Assembly: GCA_041589295.1 (NCBI GenBank)
Contig: JBFHVZ010000025.1
Span: 1 to 24,264, forward strand
Length of the DNA: 24,264 nt
Direction of reading: 5' to 3'
From: Bermanella sp041589295
GTDB lineage: Bacteria > Pseudomonadota > Gammaproteobacteria > Pseudomonadales > Oceanobacteraceae
Shown here: one piece after another, positions 14,351 to 23,099 of the stretch
Position numbering within the stretch: position 1 is the first letter of the stretch
Layout: each line of letters begins with the position of its first letter
Made by a program: the position numbers and the translations under genes
The notes under the pieces: generated by a model
What the model saw: the letters and a program-made list of their open reading frames with translations, nothing else
What the model was told of the DNA's origin: nothing
Databases searched by the model: none

Positions 14351-16702
14351 ATGGATCACGACGACGCTCAGCCCATTTCGCCTGAATTGGATGTCACTAG
14401 GCTATCAACACCACGCTTGATCGATCACTTGTGCGACCAATTCAAAGCGTATGTAACTCCGTTGCTTAACACCGCGTTTAATAAAGCGGACGACAGCTTA
14501 TTTGACCAAGCCGACCGCTCAACCAGCAACACACAACAGCAAGCGTATTTCGAAACCATGCGGGCCGTACGAGTGTCTCGCAGCGACATCATTGCGCACT
14601 TTTTTAATTTATTTAAACAAGGCTGGCGCGCGGTTAAAGCACCGCCACTACTGACGGGCAAGGTAAGCTTTGATGAACTTTCGCTGTTGCGCAAAGACGA
14701 GCTAGAAGAACTGGTTGCCAACGAGGCCATGATTACCCGCATCAAAGATCACGCGGGCGAACACCTCAGCTTTTTAATCGAACGCTGCCAAACGCTTAAC
14801 AAACACTTGGACGAAGACGAAGTGCCGTTTCATCCAAAATTTTTATGCCAGTCGTTTAGCAACGCACTGACTAAAGTCGAACTGGACATTAACAGCAAGC
14901 TGATTGTACTCAAACACTTTGATCGACACGTCATCGCCAACTTAACCGAATGCTTTATCGAGCTAAATCACATACTGATTCAGGCAAACGTTTTACCTGA
15001 ACTCAAAAGCAAGAAACCCCAAAAACAAAGTCGGCAATCAGGGCAATACGGTAGCTCACCCCATGACGGAAGCGAACCGTTTGATGCCTCCAACCCAATT
15101 CAATCATTCGAAGCCTTACGCAATCTTTTTTACCAATCTAGCCAAGGCCCTGCTTTGCAAGGCACAGCTCAAACACCTTCCCAAGGACCGACTCAAACAG
15201 GACAAACGGGCGCTGGCTCACTGTTTAACGACACCGCATTCTTGCCGCCATTTATTCAGACCGCCGCTCGTAATGGCAATAGCCAAAACAGCGGGCAACC
15301 AACAGGGGTAATCGCCAGTCAAGAGCTGGCAGACACACTTGGACAATTGCAAACACAATTCACGCAACAAAACGGAGTTGAGGTATCAACCGATACCTTA
15401 AAAGCCGCACTGCAAGCCAAGTTAGAAAACAAAACCCTAAATCAAGTTGATAACGATGCACTCAACCTAGTTTCGATGCTGTTTGAGTTTATCTTGGATG
15501 ATCCGCAACTGTCTGTGCACATGAAAGAGCTATTTGGACGCTTGCAAATACCCATGCTAAAAGTCGCTGTGCTGGACAACAGCTTTTTCGCCAACAAAAA
15601 AAACCCTGCACGGGTTTTACTGAATGGTTTGGCTCGGGCCGGACAAGCATGGAATCCGAGTGAAACCCTAGCCGATGACAAATATTTCCAAATAGTCGCC
15701 AAGATCGTTCGCAAAGTCGTTGAAGACTTTACCGATGACTTCGCCCTGTTTGATCAATTAAACCAAACCTTAAGCAAACTGCTGGACCATCAAAAGCAGC
15801 AGCAAGCCAAGCGCGAACAAGCCATCAAACAAAAAGAAGAAGAAAACGCTCGCCAAGAACTAGCACGACAACAGGCCCTTGCCACAGTGGACGCACTGTG
15901 CGACGCCCAGCCCACGCCAGCTTTTTTGCGTCAGTTTTTACGTCACAACTGGGTAACCATTTTTGAAACCAGCTTGATGCAAAACGATCAAGCCATGTTT
16001 GAGCATGCTAGCCAATTAGCCGAGACGCTTATTTGGAGCACCAACCCCAGCGAGATCAGCGAAGATCGCAAAGCGTTTGTTCGCCAAGTCCCACCCTTAC
16101 TTGCAGACCTGCGCCAATTGGCCAAAGCATTTCATTTTGCTCAAACCGACATGGATGCGCTCATGGAAAACCTAGAGCCCATCCACCTGAATTTTGCGCG
16201 TAGCTCAGGTGAAAAAGACCACCACAACACCGATCAAAGCCAAATCACCAATACCCATACAGAAGGCGAGCAAGAAACTGTTCACGGTTTTGCCGCCGAC
16301 AATGTCATTCCACTTAAAACCAAAACAGAACAAGCCAAAAACACCCAAGCTCAGAACGATGAAACCCAGAACGCTGAAACCAACCGCGAACCGGCCAGAG
16401 TAGACAGCCGCTTCTATCGTGAGCTGGATGCATTCGAAGTGGGCATGCTGTTCGAGTTTACGCTGCCCAAAGAGGACGAAAGTGGCAGTGAAAAACAACG
16501 CAAAAACCTAACTGCCATGATACGCAGCACAGAAAAATACATTTTTATGGATCGACACGGCGGTGGGCGCTTGGAAATGTATCGCGATGAATTAGCCTCA
16601 GCACTGGCCGATAAACTGGTCGTTCATCTAGACGACAGTCTTTTATTTGATCGAGCGTTAGAAGCCGTTATAGGCAGTCTGAGAAAAAACCAAACGGCCT
16701 AG
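14351..16702 (+). CDS. DUF1631 family protein
   Basis: A large 783-aa cytoplasmic protein of the DUF1631 family, found across gamma- and betaproteobacteria. No enzyme motif is seen. The N-terminal helical part (about 1-215) leads to a linker rich in Gln, Ser, Gly and Thr (about 220-330). The core DUF1631 region follows, with a charged coiled-coil-like segment (K-Q-K-E-E-E-N-A-R-Q) around residue 500. A second low-complexity Asn/Thr/Gln region precedes the C-terminal domain (V-G-M-L-F-E-F...S-L-L-F-D-R-A-L-E-A-V). No clear Shine-Dalgarno precedes ATG 14351. It converges on the pilZ gene and shares its terminator. A link to surface or cyclic-di-GMP functions is suggested only by proximity to PilZ. 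Confidence 0.82.
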   Translation: MDHDDAQPISPELDVTRLSTPRLIDHLCDQFKAYVTPLLNTAFNKADDSLFDQADRSTSNTQQQAYFETMRAVRVSRSDIIAHFFNLFKQGWRAVKAPPLLTGKVSFDELSLLRKDELEELVANEAMITRIKDHAGEHLSFLIERCQTLNKHLDEDEVPFHPKFLCQSFSNALTKVELDINSKLIVLKHFDRHVIANLTECFIELNHILIQANVLPELKSKKPQKQSRQSGQYGSSPHDGSEPFDASNPIQSFEALRNLFYQSSQGPALQGTAQTPSQGPTQTGQTGAGSLFNDTAFLPPFIQTAARNGNSQNSGQPTGVIASQELADTLGQLQTQFTQQNGVEVSTDTLKAALQAKLENKTLNQVDNDALNLVSMLFEFILDDPQLSVHMKELFGRLQIPMLKVAVLDNSFFANKKNPARVLLNGLARAGQAWNPSETLADDKYFQIVAKIVRKVVEDFTDDFALFDQLNQTLSKLLDHQKQQQAKREQAIKQKEEENARQELARQQALATVDALCDAQPTPAFLRQFLRHNWVTIFETSLMQNDQAMFEHASQLAETLIWSTNPSEISEDRKAFVRQVPPLLADLRQLAKAFHFAQTDMDALMENLEPIHLNFARSSGEKDHHNTDQSQITNTHTEGEQETVHGFAADNVIPLKTKTEQAKNTQAQNDETQNAETNREPARVDSRFYRELDAFEVGMLFEFTLPKEDESGSEKQRKNLTAMIRSTEKYIFMDRHGGGRLEMYRDELASALADKLVVHLDDSLLFDRALEAVIGSLRKNQTA

Positions 16703-16716
16703 GTGGCCGTTTGGTT
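16684..16716 (-). terminator. Terminator of the acpP-pilZ operon overlapping the DUF1631 stop
   Basis: AACCAAACGGCC (16688-16699) and GGCCGTTTGGTT (16705-16716) form a perfect 12-bp stem with a 5-nt loop. The A-run at 16684-16689 gives a U-tract on the - strand. The TAG of the DUF1631 gene lies in the loop, so the hairpin is partly coding for the convergent gene. Confidence 0.85.
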
Positions 16717-16723
16717 ATGAGCA

Positions 16724-17071
16724 TTACAGAGTATGGGTAGGACGGTCAGACGCAAGCGCGCCCGCCAAATAATTTTCGATTTTGCTGCGGGCCATGCTGT
16801 CTTCGGCAAACTGCACACCAATACCAGCCGCTTTATTGCCCTGCGCACCTTTAGGGGTAATCCACACAACCTTGCCAGCCACAGGAATCTTTTCAGGCTC
16901 ATCCATCAGGTTTAACAGCAGAAAAACCTCATCGCCCATTTTGTAGTCTTTGTTGGTTGGAATAAACAAACCGCCGTATTTCACAAACGGCATATAGGCC
17001 GCGTACAACACCGCTTTGTCTTTAATGGTAAGGGATAACATGCCGTTACCCGGACCGAACTTAGGAGGCAT
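16724..17071 (-). CDS. pilZ: PilZ domain protein
   Basis: A 115-aa single-domain PilZ protein. It has the PilZ-typical order: an N-terminal S-L-T-I-K-D strand, G-G-L-F-I-P-T, G-D-E-V-F-L-L-L-N-L, P-V-A-G-K-V-V-W-I-T and G-I-G-V-Q-F near the end. The canonical cyclic-di-GMP R-x-x-x-R and D/N-x-S-x-x-G motifs are not visible. This fits the type IV pilus assembly PilZ of Pseudomonas, which does not bind the nucleotide and lies in the same place after holB. It acts in the cytoplasm at the pilus machine. It is the last gene of the operon. Confidence 0.9.
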   Translation of the reverse strand: MPPKFGPGNGMLSLTIKDKAVLYAAYMPFVKYGGLFIPTNKDYKMGDEVFLLLNLMDEPEKIPVAGKVVWITPKGAQGNKAAGIGVQFAEDSMARSKIENYLAGALASDRPTHTL

Positions 17072-17092
17072 AAACTCACTGCTCTCTCGTTA

Positions 17093-18097
17093 TTATTGTG
17101 CTGAAGCTTGCCGCAACAAGGCGAGCCAGTCAAATACCAGGGATTCCATCAACATGGCCGAATTAGGATTACCCTGACTGCGTAATTGCTGCTGACACTG
17201 TACTACCTTTTCGGTAAAGCCCAGCAACTGAGCCATGGAGCAGTTTTGACCTATGGCTAGGCTTTCGTTGTGTAGCTCTTGTATCGCTAATTCGCTTAAG
17301 CCTATTTTGCCCTTAGCCTTTTGCGCATCTAGGGCCAGCTCGTAAAACCATTCAACCAACCACTGGGTTTCCCAGTTCTTCCATTTGGTGAGCACAGTAA
17401 CCCAAGCACTGTTGCCTGCTGCCAAGTCGCGCATATCCTGACAGAACTGCATAAATTGAACATGAGCATCCTGTTCAGCCAACGACAACGCTTTCAACGG
17501 CGCGCCTTTCGCCAGACGCAGTAAGCTGTCTAGGTTGGTTAGCTCAGCATTGCGTTGTAACCACATGAGGCCTTCGGACCACTGCGGCGCGGCCAAACTG
17601 TGCTGCTGGCAACGACTGCGAATCGTGGCCAACAATGCACTGGGCATGTGACTGTAAAGCAACAAAGTAACCTTGCTGACGGGTTCCTCTAGGCTCTTTA
17701 ACAACGCATTAGAAGCGTTTTGATTCATAGCCTCGGCTGGCCCCAGCAAAACCACCTTGCGGCCACTTTGCTGGGCCGTGGTGTTTACAAAGTCAGTTAC
17801 CTGCCGCACCTGCTCAATCTTAATTTGCTTAGAGCCTTCTTCTGGCTCCACCATCAATAAATCAGGATGGCTACCGGCTGCAAACAAATGGCAGCTGGCA
17901 CACTGCCCACAAGGGCCGTTATGTTGCTGCGCTTGGGCACACAATAGGGTTTGCGCAAACTCGCGCAGTAACACACGTTTACCGACACCCTCTTGCCCCA
18001 CAACCAATTGCGCGTGACCCAATCGCGAAGCCGAAAATGCTGCGTACATGCGCTGCCAAAGCGAATCTGTCCAAGGTAATGCGGCGGCTACTTTCAT
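17093..18097 (-). CDS. holB: DNA polymerase III subunit delta'
   Basis: A 334-aa clamp-loader subunit of the AAA+ class. It has a Walker-A-like G-Q-E-G-V-G-K-R (34-41) and zinc-site cysteines C-G-Q-C-A-S-C (63-69). A sensor region A-S-N-A-L-L-K-S-L-E-E-P and the S-R-C motif (I-R-S-R-C-Q) follow. It works with the tau/gamma and delta subunits to load the beta clamp at the replisome. It follows tmk with an 11-nt gap, the conserved arrangement. Confidence 0.95.
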   Translation of the reverse strand: MKVAAALPWTDSLWQRMYAAFSASRLGHAQLVVGQEGVGKRVLLREFAQTLLCAQAQQHNGPCGQCASCHLFAAGSHPDLLMVEPEEGSKQIKIEQVRQVTDFVNTTAQQSGRKVVLLGPAEAMNQNASNALLKSLEEPVSKVTLLLYSHMPSALLATIRSRCQQHSLAAPQWSEGLMWLQRNAELTNLDSLLRLAKGAPLKALSLAEQDAHVQFMQFCQDMRDLAAGNSAWVTVLTKWKNWETQWLVEWFYELALDAQKAKGKIGLSELAIQELHNESLAIGQNCSMAQLLGFTEKVVQCQQQLRSQGNPNSAMLMESLVFDWLALLRQASAQ

Positions 18098-18108
18098 TTA
18101 TTCACCTG

Positions 18109-18732
18109 CTAATTACCGTCTGACACTAACGCTTGCAAACGCGTTGCGATTTGCGCTTGCACATCCGCCAAGGATTGTGTGGCATCCACTACGGCGTAAC
18201 GTTCGTACTGTGCTGCCCGCGCCAAAAACTGATCGCGCACACGATTAAAAAATGCAAGGCTTTCAGCTTCTATTCGATCTGCCGCACTGCGTTTCGCGGC
18301 GCGCGCCATACCGACCTCAACCGGTGCGTCCAACAGCAGCGTTAGATCAGGCTGACGATCACCATGCACCAGCACCTCTAGTTGTTCGATCCAAGCCAAC
18401 GGTAACTGACGACCACCACCTTGATACGCAAATGTCGAATCGGTAAACCGATCACACACCACCCATTTGCCACTTGCCAACGCCGGTAGAATTTTCTCTT
18501 GTAGGTGCTGCGCACGGGCCGCAAACATCATCAGCAACTCTGCTTTGTCACTAACATCGCCACCATGTAAAAGAAGATTCCGCAGCGCTTCACCCAGTTC
18601 TGTACCACCGGGTTCACGAGTGGTAATAAATGGAATGCCGCGCTCAGCCAACCATTTTTCGATAAACGCCAAGTTAGTGCTTTTACCTACTCCCTCGGTG
18701 CCTTCTACTGTAATAAACAAACCCGGTTTCAT
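18109..18732 (-). CDS. tmk: Thymidylate kinase
   Basis: A 207-aa enzyme that phosphorylates dTMP to dTDP in the cytoplasm. The P-loop is G-T-E-G-V-G-K-S-T (11-19). The T-R-E-P-G-G-T motif, the C-D-R-F-T-D-S-T dTMP-binding motif, F-A-Y-Q-G-G-G-R and an Arg-rich LID (R-A-A-K-R) are all present. The start codon is 1 nt from the mltG stop, indicating tight coupling. Confidence 0.95.
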   Translation of the reverse strand: MKPGLFITVEGTEGVGKSTNLAFIEKWLAERGIPFITTREPGGTELGEALRNLLLHGGDVSDKAELLMMFAARAQHLQEKILPALASGKWVVCDRFTDSTFAYQGGGRQLPLAWIEQLEVLVHGDRQPDLTLLLDAPVEVGMARAAKRSAADRIEAESLAFFNRVRDQFLARAAQYERYAVVDATQSLADVQAQIATRLQALVSDGN

Positions 18733-18733
18733 A

Positions 18734-19774
18734 TTAATTCTGCTTTTCTGTCACGCTTGCTTCAGGCGTGGAACGATATTCTTTTTTACGTTTTCGAATT
18801 TGATACTCGCGAACCGCACGGTTGTGTTCGTCTAAGGTTTTCGAAAAGTAATGACGACCATCGCCCATGGCGACAAAGTAAAGTGTTTCGCCATCGGCTG
18901 GGTGCAATGCTGCGTAGATAGCTTCGCGCCCCACCAATGCAATCGGTGTGGGCGGCAAGCCTTTTATGCGGTAGGTGTTGTACGGGGTTTTGGTGCGCAG
19001 GTCTTTACGACGAATATTACCTTGATACGCATCACCCATACCGTAAATCACAGTTGGGTCGGTTTCTAAACGCATGTTCTTTTGCAGGCGCCGCACAAAC
19101 ACACCGGCAATTTGTTCGCGCTCTTCTGGCACCGCGGTTTCTTTTTCAACAATGGATGCCATGATCAGCGCTTGGTATTTATCTTTATAGGGCAGGTCAT
19201 CCGCTCGTTTTTGCCATTCTTCTGCCAACACGCGCTCAAGTCGCATTTGTGCACGGGCTAAAATTTCAGACGCGCGCGTGCCGGATGTAAACGAATATGT
19301 GTCAGGAAAAAACCGACCTTCTGGGTGCCCTTCTAAGCCTAAAAACGGCATTAGCTCTTTCCAATTTTGCGGCAAGTCGTACTTGAGTTTTTCGTGCTGC
19401 TGCAACCGCACTAAGGATTCTTTAATGGTATGACCTTCAACCAAGGTCACGTTGTACAAAACACTCTTGCCACTGTTCAATAAAAACAACACATCCAGCA
19501 CAGACATACCGGGCGTTAATTCGTATTCACCGGCCTGCGCAAAGCGGCCTTTGCCAGTGAGCTTGGCGTATAAACTGATCCATCGACTGTCATCAATAAT
19601 CTTTTCGCGATTTAAATTACGAAAGAAAATCGTAACGGCCTGCCCTTTTGGAAAATCCACCACCACAGCTTCTTGCACATTAAGTGGCTTGTTTAAATGA
19701 TAAAGCCCATAAGCAAGCATGCCCACAAGCCAGAACATCAACATTAAAAAAAGAAAGTGCAGTTTTTTATTCAT
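18734..19774 (-). CDS. mltG: Endolytic murein transglycosylase MltG
   Basis: A 346-aa inner-membrane lytic transglycosylase that cleaves nascent glycan strands and is thought to terminate their synthesis. One N-terminal transmembrane helix (about 6-27), a LysM-like region, then the YceG domain. The catalytic Glu is 210 in A-S-I-V-E-K-E-T. The conserved D-P-T-V-I-Y-G-M and Y-N-T-Y...G-L-P-P-T-P-I motifs are present. It lies in the usual place between pabC and tmk. Confidence 0.95.
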   Translation of the reverse strand: MNKKLHFLFLMLMFWLVGMLAYGLYHLNKPLNVQEAVVVDFPKGQAVTIFFRNLNREKIIDDSRWISLYAKLTGKGRFAQAGEYELTPGMSVLDVLFLLNSGKSVLYNVTLVEGHTIKESLVRLQQHEKLKYDLPQNWKELMPFLGLEGHPEGRFFPDTYSFTSGTRASEILARAQMRLERVLAEEWQKRADDLPYKDKYQALIMASIVEKETAVPEEREQIAGVFVRRLQKNMRLETDPTVIYGMGDAYQGNIRRKDLRTKTPYNTYRIKGLPPTPIALVGREAIYAALHPADGETLYFVAMGDGRHYFSKTLDEHNRAVREYQIRKRKKEYRSTPEASVTEKQN

Positions 19775-19788
19775 AATCGTTATTTTTG

Positions 19789-20610
19789 TTAAATCTGTTG
19801 CAGCTCAATTTGTTGCTGCAAATCGCGTACGAATGTCGAAATCGTTAGCGAGCGTGTTGTGTCTGCCAACACCAATTCACGCACGGGCCATATACCAATC
19901 AAACTATTGCATATAAACATTTCGCTGACACGGGCCAAATCGTCGCGCGTAATTTCTGCTACAGAAAACGTCTGCGGACGCGACTCCAAAAGACGTTGGC
20001 GCAAAATACCACTAACGCCACTGTGTGTAAGTGCCGGTGTGCACCAGTGATCTTCCAAGCGTAAAAACAGATTACTCATGGTCCCTTCGACCACTTGCCC
20101 CACTGCATTTAGCATAAGGCCTTCTTGCCAACTGGGCTGTTGTTGCAGCTCCTGACTGGCCAAAACGCTATCCAAACGATTGAGATGCTTTAGCCCAGCC
20201 AACTGTGTTTGCATCGCCGCTTGCGTATGACACAAGCCGACACGCACACCCTGTGCGCTAAAGCTGGAATCAAATTCGGGGAGTGCCGAAAAGAATGCCG
20301 TGATATTCGCCTGTAGCGCGCTCGCGACACGATAACCACGGGCAGAATTACCCCGCGTCACAATGAGCTTTAGCACACCGCTTTCTCCGTCCGCCAGCGC
20401 ATCACAGCTTTGCTGCAACAAATTGCTTGCTGGCTCGGCATGAATGCCCAAGGTATCAAAGCCCAATTGCAGTCGGCGCGCATGATGATCAAGGGCAACG
20501 GGTTTACCGGCTATTACCTTAACGGTTTCAAATAGCCCGTCACCAAACTGCACACCACGATCCCAGTCCTGTATGGCGTCGTGACGTTGTCCTTGGTGCC
20601 AAACCCGCAT
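19789..20610 (-). CDS. pabC: Aminodeoxychorismate lyase
   Basis: A 273-aa PLP enzyme of fold type IV that converts 4-amino-4-deoxychorismate to p-aminobenzoate for folate. The family signs are D-R-G-V-Q-F-G-D-G-L-F-E-T near residue 17 and the PLP Lys 141 in L-K-H-L-N-R-L-D-S-V. The C-terminal E-M-F-I-C-N-S-L-I-G-I-W-P-V is typical. It is 40 nt after fabF and 14 nt before mltG. Confidence 0.94.
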   Translation of the reverse strand: MRVWHQGQRHDAIQDWDRGVQFGDGLFETVKVIAGKPVALDHHARRLQLGFDTLGIHAEPASNLLQQSCDALADGESGVLKLIVTRGNSARGYRVASALQANITAFFSALPEFDSSFSAQGVRVGLCHTQAAMQTQLAGLKHLNRLDSVLASQELQQQPSWQEGLMLNAVGQVVEGTMSNLFLRLEDHWCTPALTHSGVSGILRQRLLESRPQTFSVAEITRDDLARVSEMFICNSLIGIWPVRELVLADTTRSLTISTFVRDLQQQIELQQI

Positions 20611-20650
20611 TAGGCTCTCCTTTTCGCAACTCTACGCAAACTACAAGCAG

Positions 20651-21889
20651 CTACACGCGGCTAAAGATCAGCGTGCCATTGGTACCACCAAAGCCAAAGC
20701 TATTGGACAGCACATGGTCTAGCTTCGCTTCGCGAGCCTGACCAGCCACATAATCTAGGTTGCAACCCTCGCTGGGGTTTTCGAGATTGATGGTGGGTGG
20801 TACCACACCTTCGCGCAGGGCCAAAATTGAGAAAATGGCCTCGACCGCGCCAGCCGCACCCAACAAATGACCTGTCATCGACTTGGTTGAACTTACCAAT
20901 ACCGACTTAGCATGATCACCGCACACGGCTTCGATAGCACGACTTTCGGCCACATCACCTGCCGGAGTAGAGGTACCGTGAGCGTTAATATAACCAATTT
21001 GATTTGCCTGTAGGCCAGCGTCTTTTAAGGCGTTTTCCATGGCGGCTTGAGCGCCACGGCCATCTTCTGGCGGGCTGGTCATATGGTAAGCATCATCGCT
21101 CATACCAAAACCACTGAGTTCTGCCAAAATGGTCGCTCCACGAGCTTTGGCGTGCTCATATTCTTCCAACACCAGTGCACCGGCACCATCGCCTAATACA
21201 AAACCGTCACGGTCTTTGTCCCAAGGACGAGATGCCTTTTCCGGCTCGTCGTTACGAGTTGACATGGCACGGGCTGAAGCAAAACCTGCAATGCCAGTGG
21301 GCGTACAAGCGGCTTCGGCACCACCAGCAATCATTACATCGGCATCGCCATAGGCAATGGTACGGGCCGCATAGCCAATATTGTGAGTACCTGTGGTACA
21401 GGCGGTGGTAATGGCGATATTAGGGCCGGTAAAGCCATAACGCATGGCCAGATGGCCTGAGATCATATTGATAATGACCGCTGGAATGTAAAACGGGGAA
21501 ACGCGGCGAGGACCGCTATTCAAAAGCTGGCTGTGGTTGTGCTCAATGGTACCCAAACCACCAATACCCGAACCCATCGCAAAACCAATGCGAGATGGGT
21601 CTGTGGCTACGCCTTCAAGTCCTGCATGGCTAATAGCCTCAGCTGCGGCCACCATGCCGTATTGGATAAAGGTGTCCATCTTCTTTGCATCTTTGGCCGA
21701 CACCACATCGCCAGCATCAAAGTCTTGCACGGTGCCAGCAAACTGAGTTGCCATGGCACTGGCATCAAAGTGAGTGATACTACGAATGCCACTTTGCCCA
21801 CTAATCAAAGCCTGCCAAGTCTGCGCAACGTTGTTCGCTAAGGGCGTCACTGCGCCTAAACCTGTAACCACGACGCGACGTTTCGACAT
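20651..21889 (-). CDS. fabF: 3-oxoacyl-ACP synthase II
   Basis: A 412-aa ketosynthase (KAS II) that elongates acyl-ACP with malonyl-ACP in fatty acid synthesis. The catalytic Cys 164 lies in T-T-A-C-T-T-G. His 304 (N-A-H-G-T-S-T) and His 341 (T-G-H-L-L-G-A-A-G) complete the triad. The C terminus N-S-F-G-F-G-G-T-N is diagnostic. It is 152 bp downstream of acpP, with an intervening hairpin that may lower its expression. Confidence 0.97.
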   Translation of the reverse strand: MSKRRVVVTGLGAVTPLANNVAQTWQALISGQSGIRSITHFDASAMATQFAGTVQDFDAGDVVSAKDAKKMDTFIQYGMVAAAEAISHAGLEGVATDPSRIGFAMGSGIGGLGTIEHNHSQLLNSGPRRVSPFYIPAVIINMISGHLAMRYGFTGPNIAITTACTTGTHNIGYAARTIAYGDADVMIAGGAEAACTPTGIAGFASARAMSTRNDEPEKASRPWDKDRDGFVLGDGAGALVLEEYEHAKARGATILAELSGFGMSDDAYHMTSPPEDGRGAQAAMENALKDAGLQANQIGYINAHGTSTPAGDVAESRAIEAVCGDHAKSVLVSSTKSMTGHLLGAAGAVEAIFSILALREGVVPPTINLENPSEGCNLDYVAGQAREAKLDHVLSNSFGFGGTNGTLIFSRV

Positions 21890-21985
21890 ATCCCGCTCCC
21901 GTTTCTTGTTAAACTGCTTTGGTCAATCAAAAATCCATAAAGGCGTTATACCCAGCCAATATGAAAAACAGTCGACGCTAAAAAC

Positions 21986-22017
21986 AAAAAAGCCGTCCAT
22001 TCAGCAACGGACGGCTT
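21986..22017 (-). terminator. Terminator/attenuator between acpP and fabF
   Basis: AAGCCGTCC (21990-21998) and GGACGGCTT (22009-22017) form a 9-bp stem. The A-run at 21986-21990 yields a U-tract on the - strand. It probably stops most acpP transcripts so that ACP is made in excess over FabF. Confidence 0.85.
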
Positions 22018-22041
22018 GTGTCAGTCTCGGTCGATAATCAA

Positions 22042-22281
22042 TTACAGTTGGGCGTGTGCAATGATGTAATCGATAGACTCTTGAACTGTGGTCAGCTTCT
22101 CTGCGTCTTCATCTGGAATCTCAGTTTCAAACTCTTCTTCCAGTGCCATAACCAGTTCAACGGTATCCAGAGAGTCGGCGCCTAGATCTTCAACAAAACG
22201 AGAAGTACCTTTTACTTCTGATTCTTTAACACCTAGCTGTTCAACAACAACTTTCTTAACGCGCTCTTCGATGCTGCTCAT
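22042..22281 (-). CDS. acpP: Acyl carrier protein
   Basis: A 79-aa, very acidic carrier protein of fatty acid synthesis. Ser 37 in G-A-D-S-L-D receives the 4'-phosphopantetheine arm. The four-helix ACP pattern is complete (V-E-L-V-M-A-L-E-E-E-F). It is the first gene of the - strand operon; fabG, usually upstream, is not there. Confidence 0.98.
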   Translation of the reverse strand: MSSIEERVKKVVVEQLGVKESEVKGTSRFVEDLGADSLDTVELVMALEEEFETEIPDEDAEKLTTVQESIDYIIAHAQL

Positions 22282-22310
22282 AATTTATCCTGTTTTATAT
22301 TTGATGCCCC

Positions 22311-22332
22311 ACCCCAAACATATCACTGGGGT
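22311..22332 (-). other. Hairpin in the acpP leader
   Basis: ACCCCA (22311-22316) pairs with TGGGGT (22327-22332) in the 5' untranslated region of acpP, ending about 30 nt before the start codon. It may stabilise the mRNA; this is inference. Confidence 0.35.
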
Positions 22333-22369
22333 TAGGTAATCTATCGTGCATTCGCCCAAAACGGGGCAC

Positions 22370-22397
22370 ATTATACCCCTCTTTGTAGCGGGGTAAA
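22370..22397 (-). promoter_or_regulatory. acpP: Sigma-70 promoter of acpP
   Basis: The - strand has TTTACC (22397-22392), a 16-bp spacer and a perfect TATAAT (22375-22370), about 90 bp before the acpP ATG. The rest of the 345-bp gap up to 22626 holds no gene that I can see. Confidence 0.65.
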
Positions 22398-22626
22398 CCT
22401 ATCAATTTCCGACAGAGTCATTGGCCGCAACATTAGTCGTCAAACGCTTATAATTCAACAAGTTAGGTACATAAAAACACCAAAATTAGACTTTAATTCA
22501 GCCCAAATACGCCACCACAGGGGAACCGCGCTCAAAAAACAAACAGCCATTTAGGCTCGCCCAAGACCCCTACATTCTATTACCCTGCTCACTCAATACA
22601 GAAACACCCTTACCAAGGAACCGGTT

Positions 22627-23013
22627 ATGGATTACGCCGCCACCGAGCACTACCTACTCTCAAAACCAGAATCGACCCTCAGCCACCCCTTTGGTCCAGA
22701 TGCCGCGGTATTTAAGGTCATGAATAAGGTCTTCGCCATACTTGGTGTGCATGAAGGTCGCGAACAAGTAAACCTAAAATGCGACCCGTTAGAAGCCATC
22801 CAACTGCGCGACATCTTTCCAGCCGTGATACCTGGCTATCACATGAACAAAAAACACTGGAACACCGTCATTTTGGACGGCAGCATTCCGCCTAACGAGA
22901 TCAAACGCCAGATCGACCACTCCTATAGCCTCATCGTAAAAAGCCTTAAAAAAGTCGACCGCGCGTATTTAGAACGCCTCTACCCGCCTGAACAGCTCCA
23001 CCCAGACGGCTAA
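22627..23013 (+). CDS. YjbR/MmcQ family DNA-binding-like protein
   Basis: A 128-aa CyaY-like-fold protein of the MmcQ/YjbR family. Typical patterns are F-G-P-D-A-A-V-F-K-V near residue 22, V-N-L-K-C-D-P near 49, G-Y-H-M-N-K-K-H-W-N-T-V in the middle, and I-D-H-S-Y-S-L-I-V-K-S-L late. Members have been linked to DNA binding, but the role is unproven. AAGGAA precedes the ATG. It is divergent from acpP and 86 nt upstream of the DUF2058 gene, possibly co-transcribed. Confidence 0.88.
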   Translation: MDYAATEHYLLSKPESTLSHPFGPDAAVFKVMNKVFAILGVHEGREQVNLKCDPLEAIQLRDIFPAVIPGYHMNKKHWNTVILDGSIPPNEIKRQIDHSYSLIVKSLKKVDRAYLERLYPPEQLHPDG

Positions 23014-23099
23014 GTGCTCTACAATAGCGCCACGTATAAAAGCATTTAACATTCAATTTAAAACTCAACCCATTCATATAGAATCGATTCAGGTGGTAT

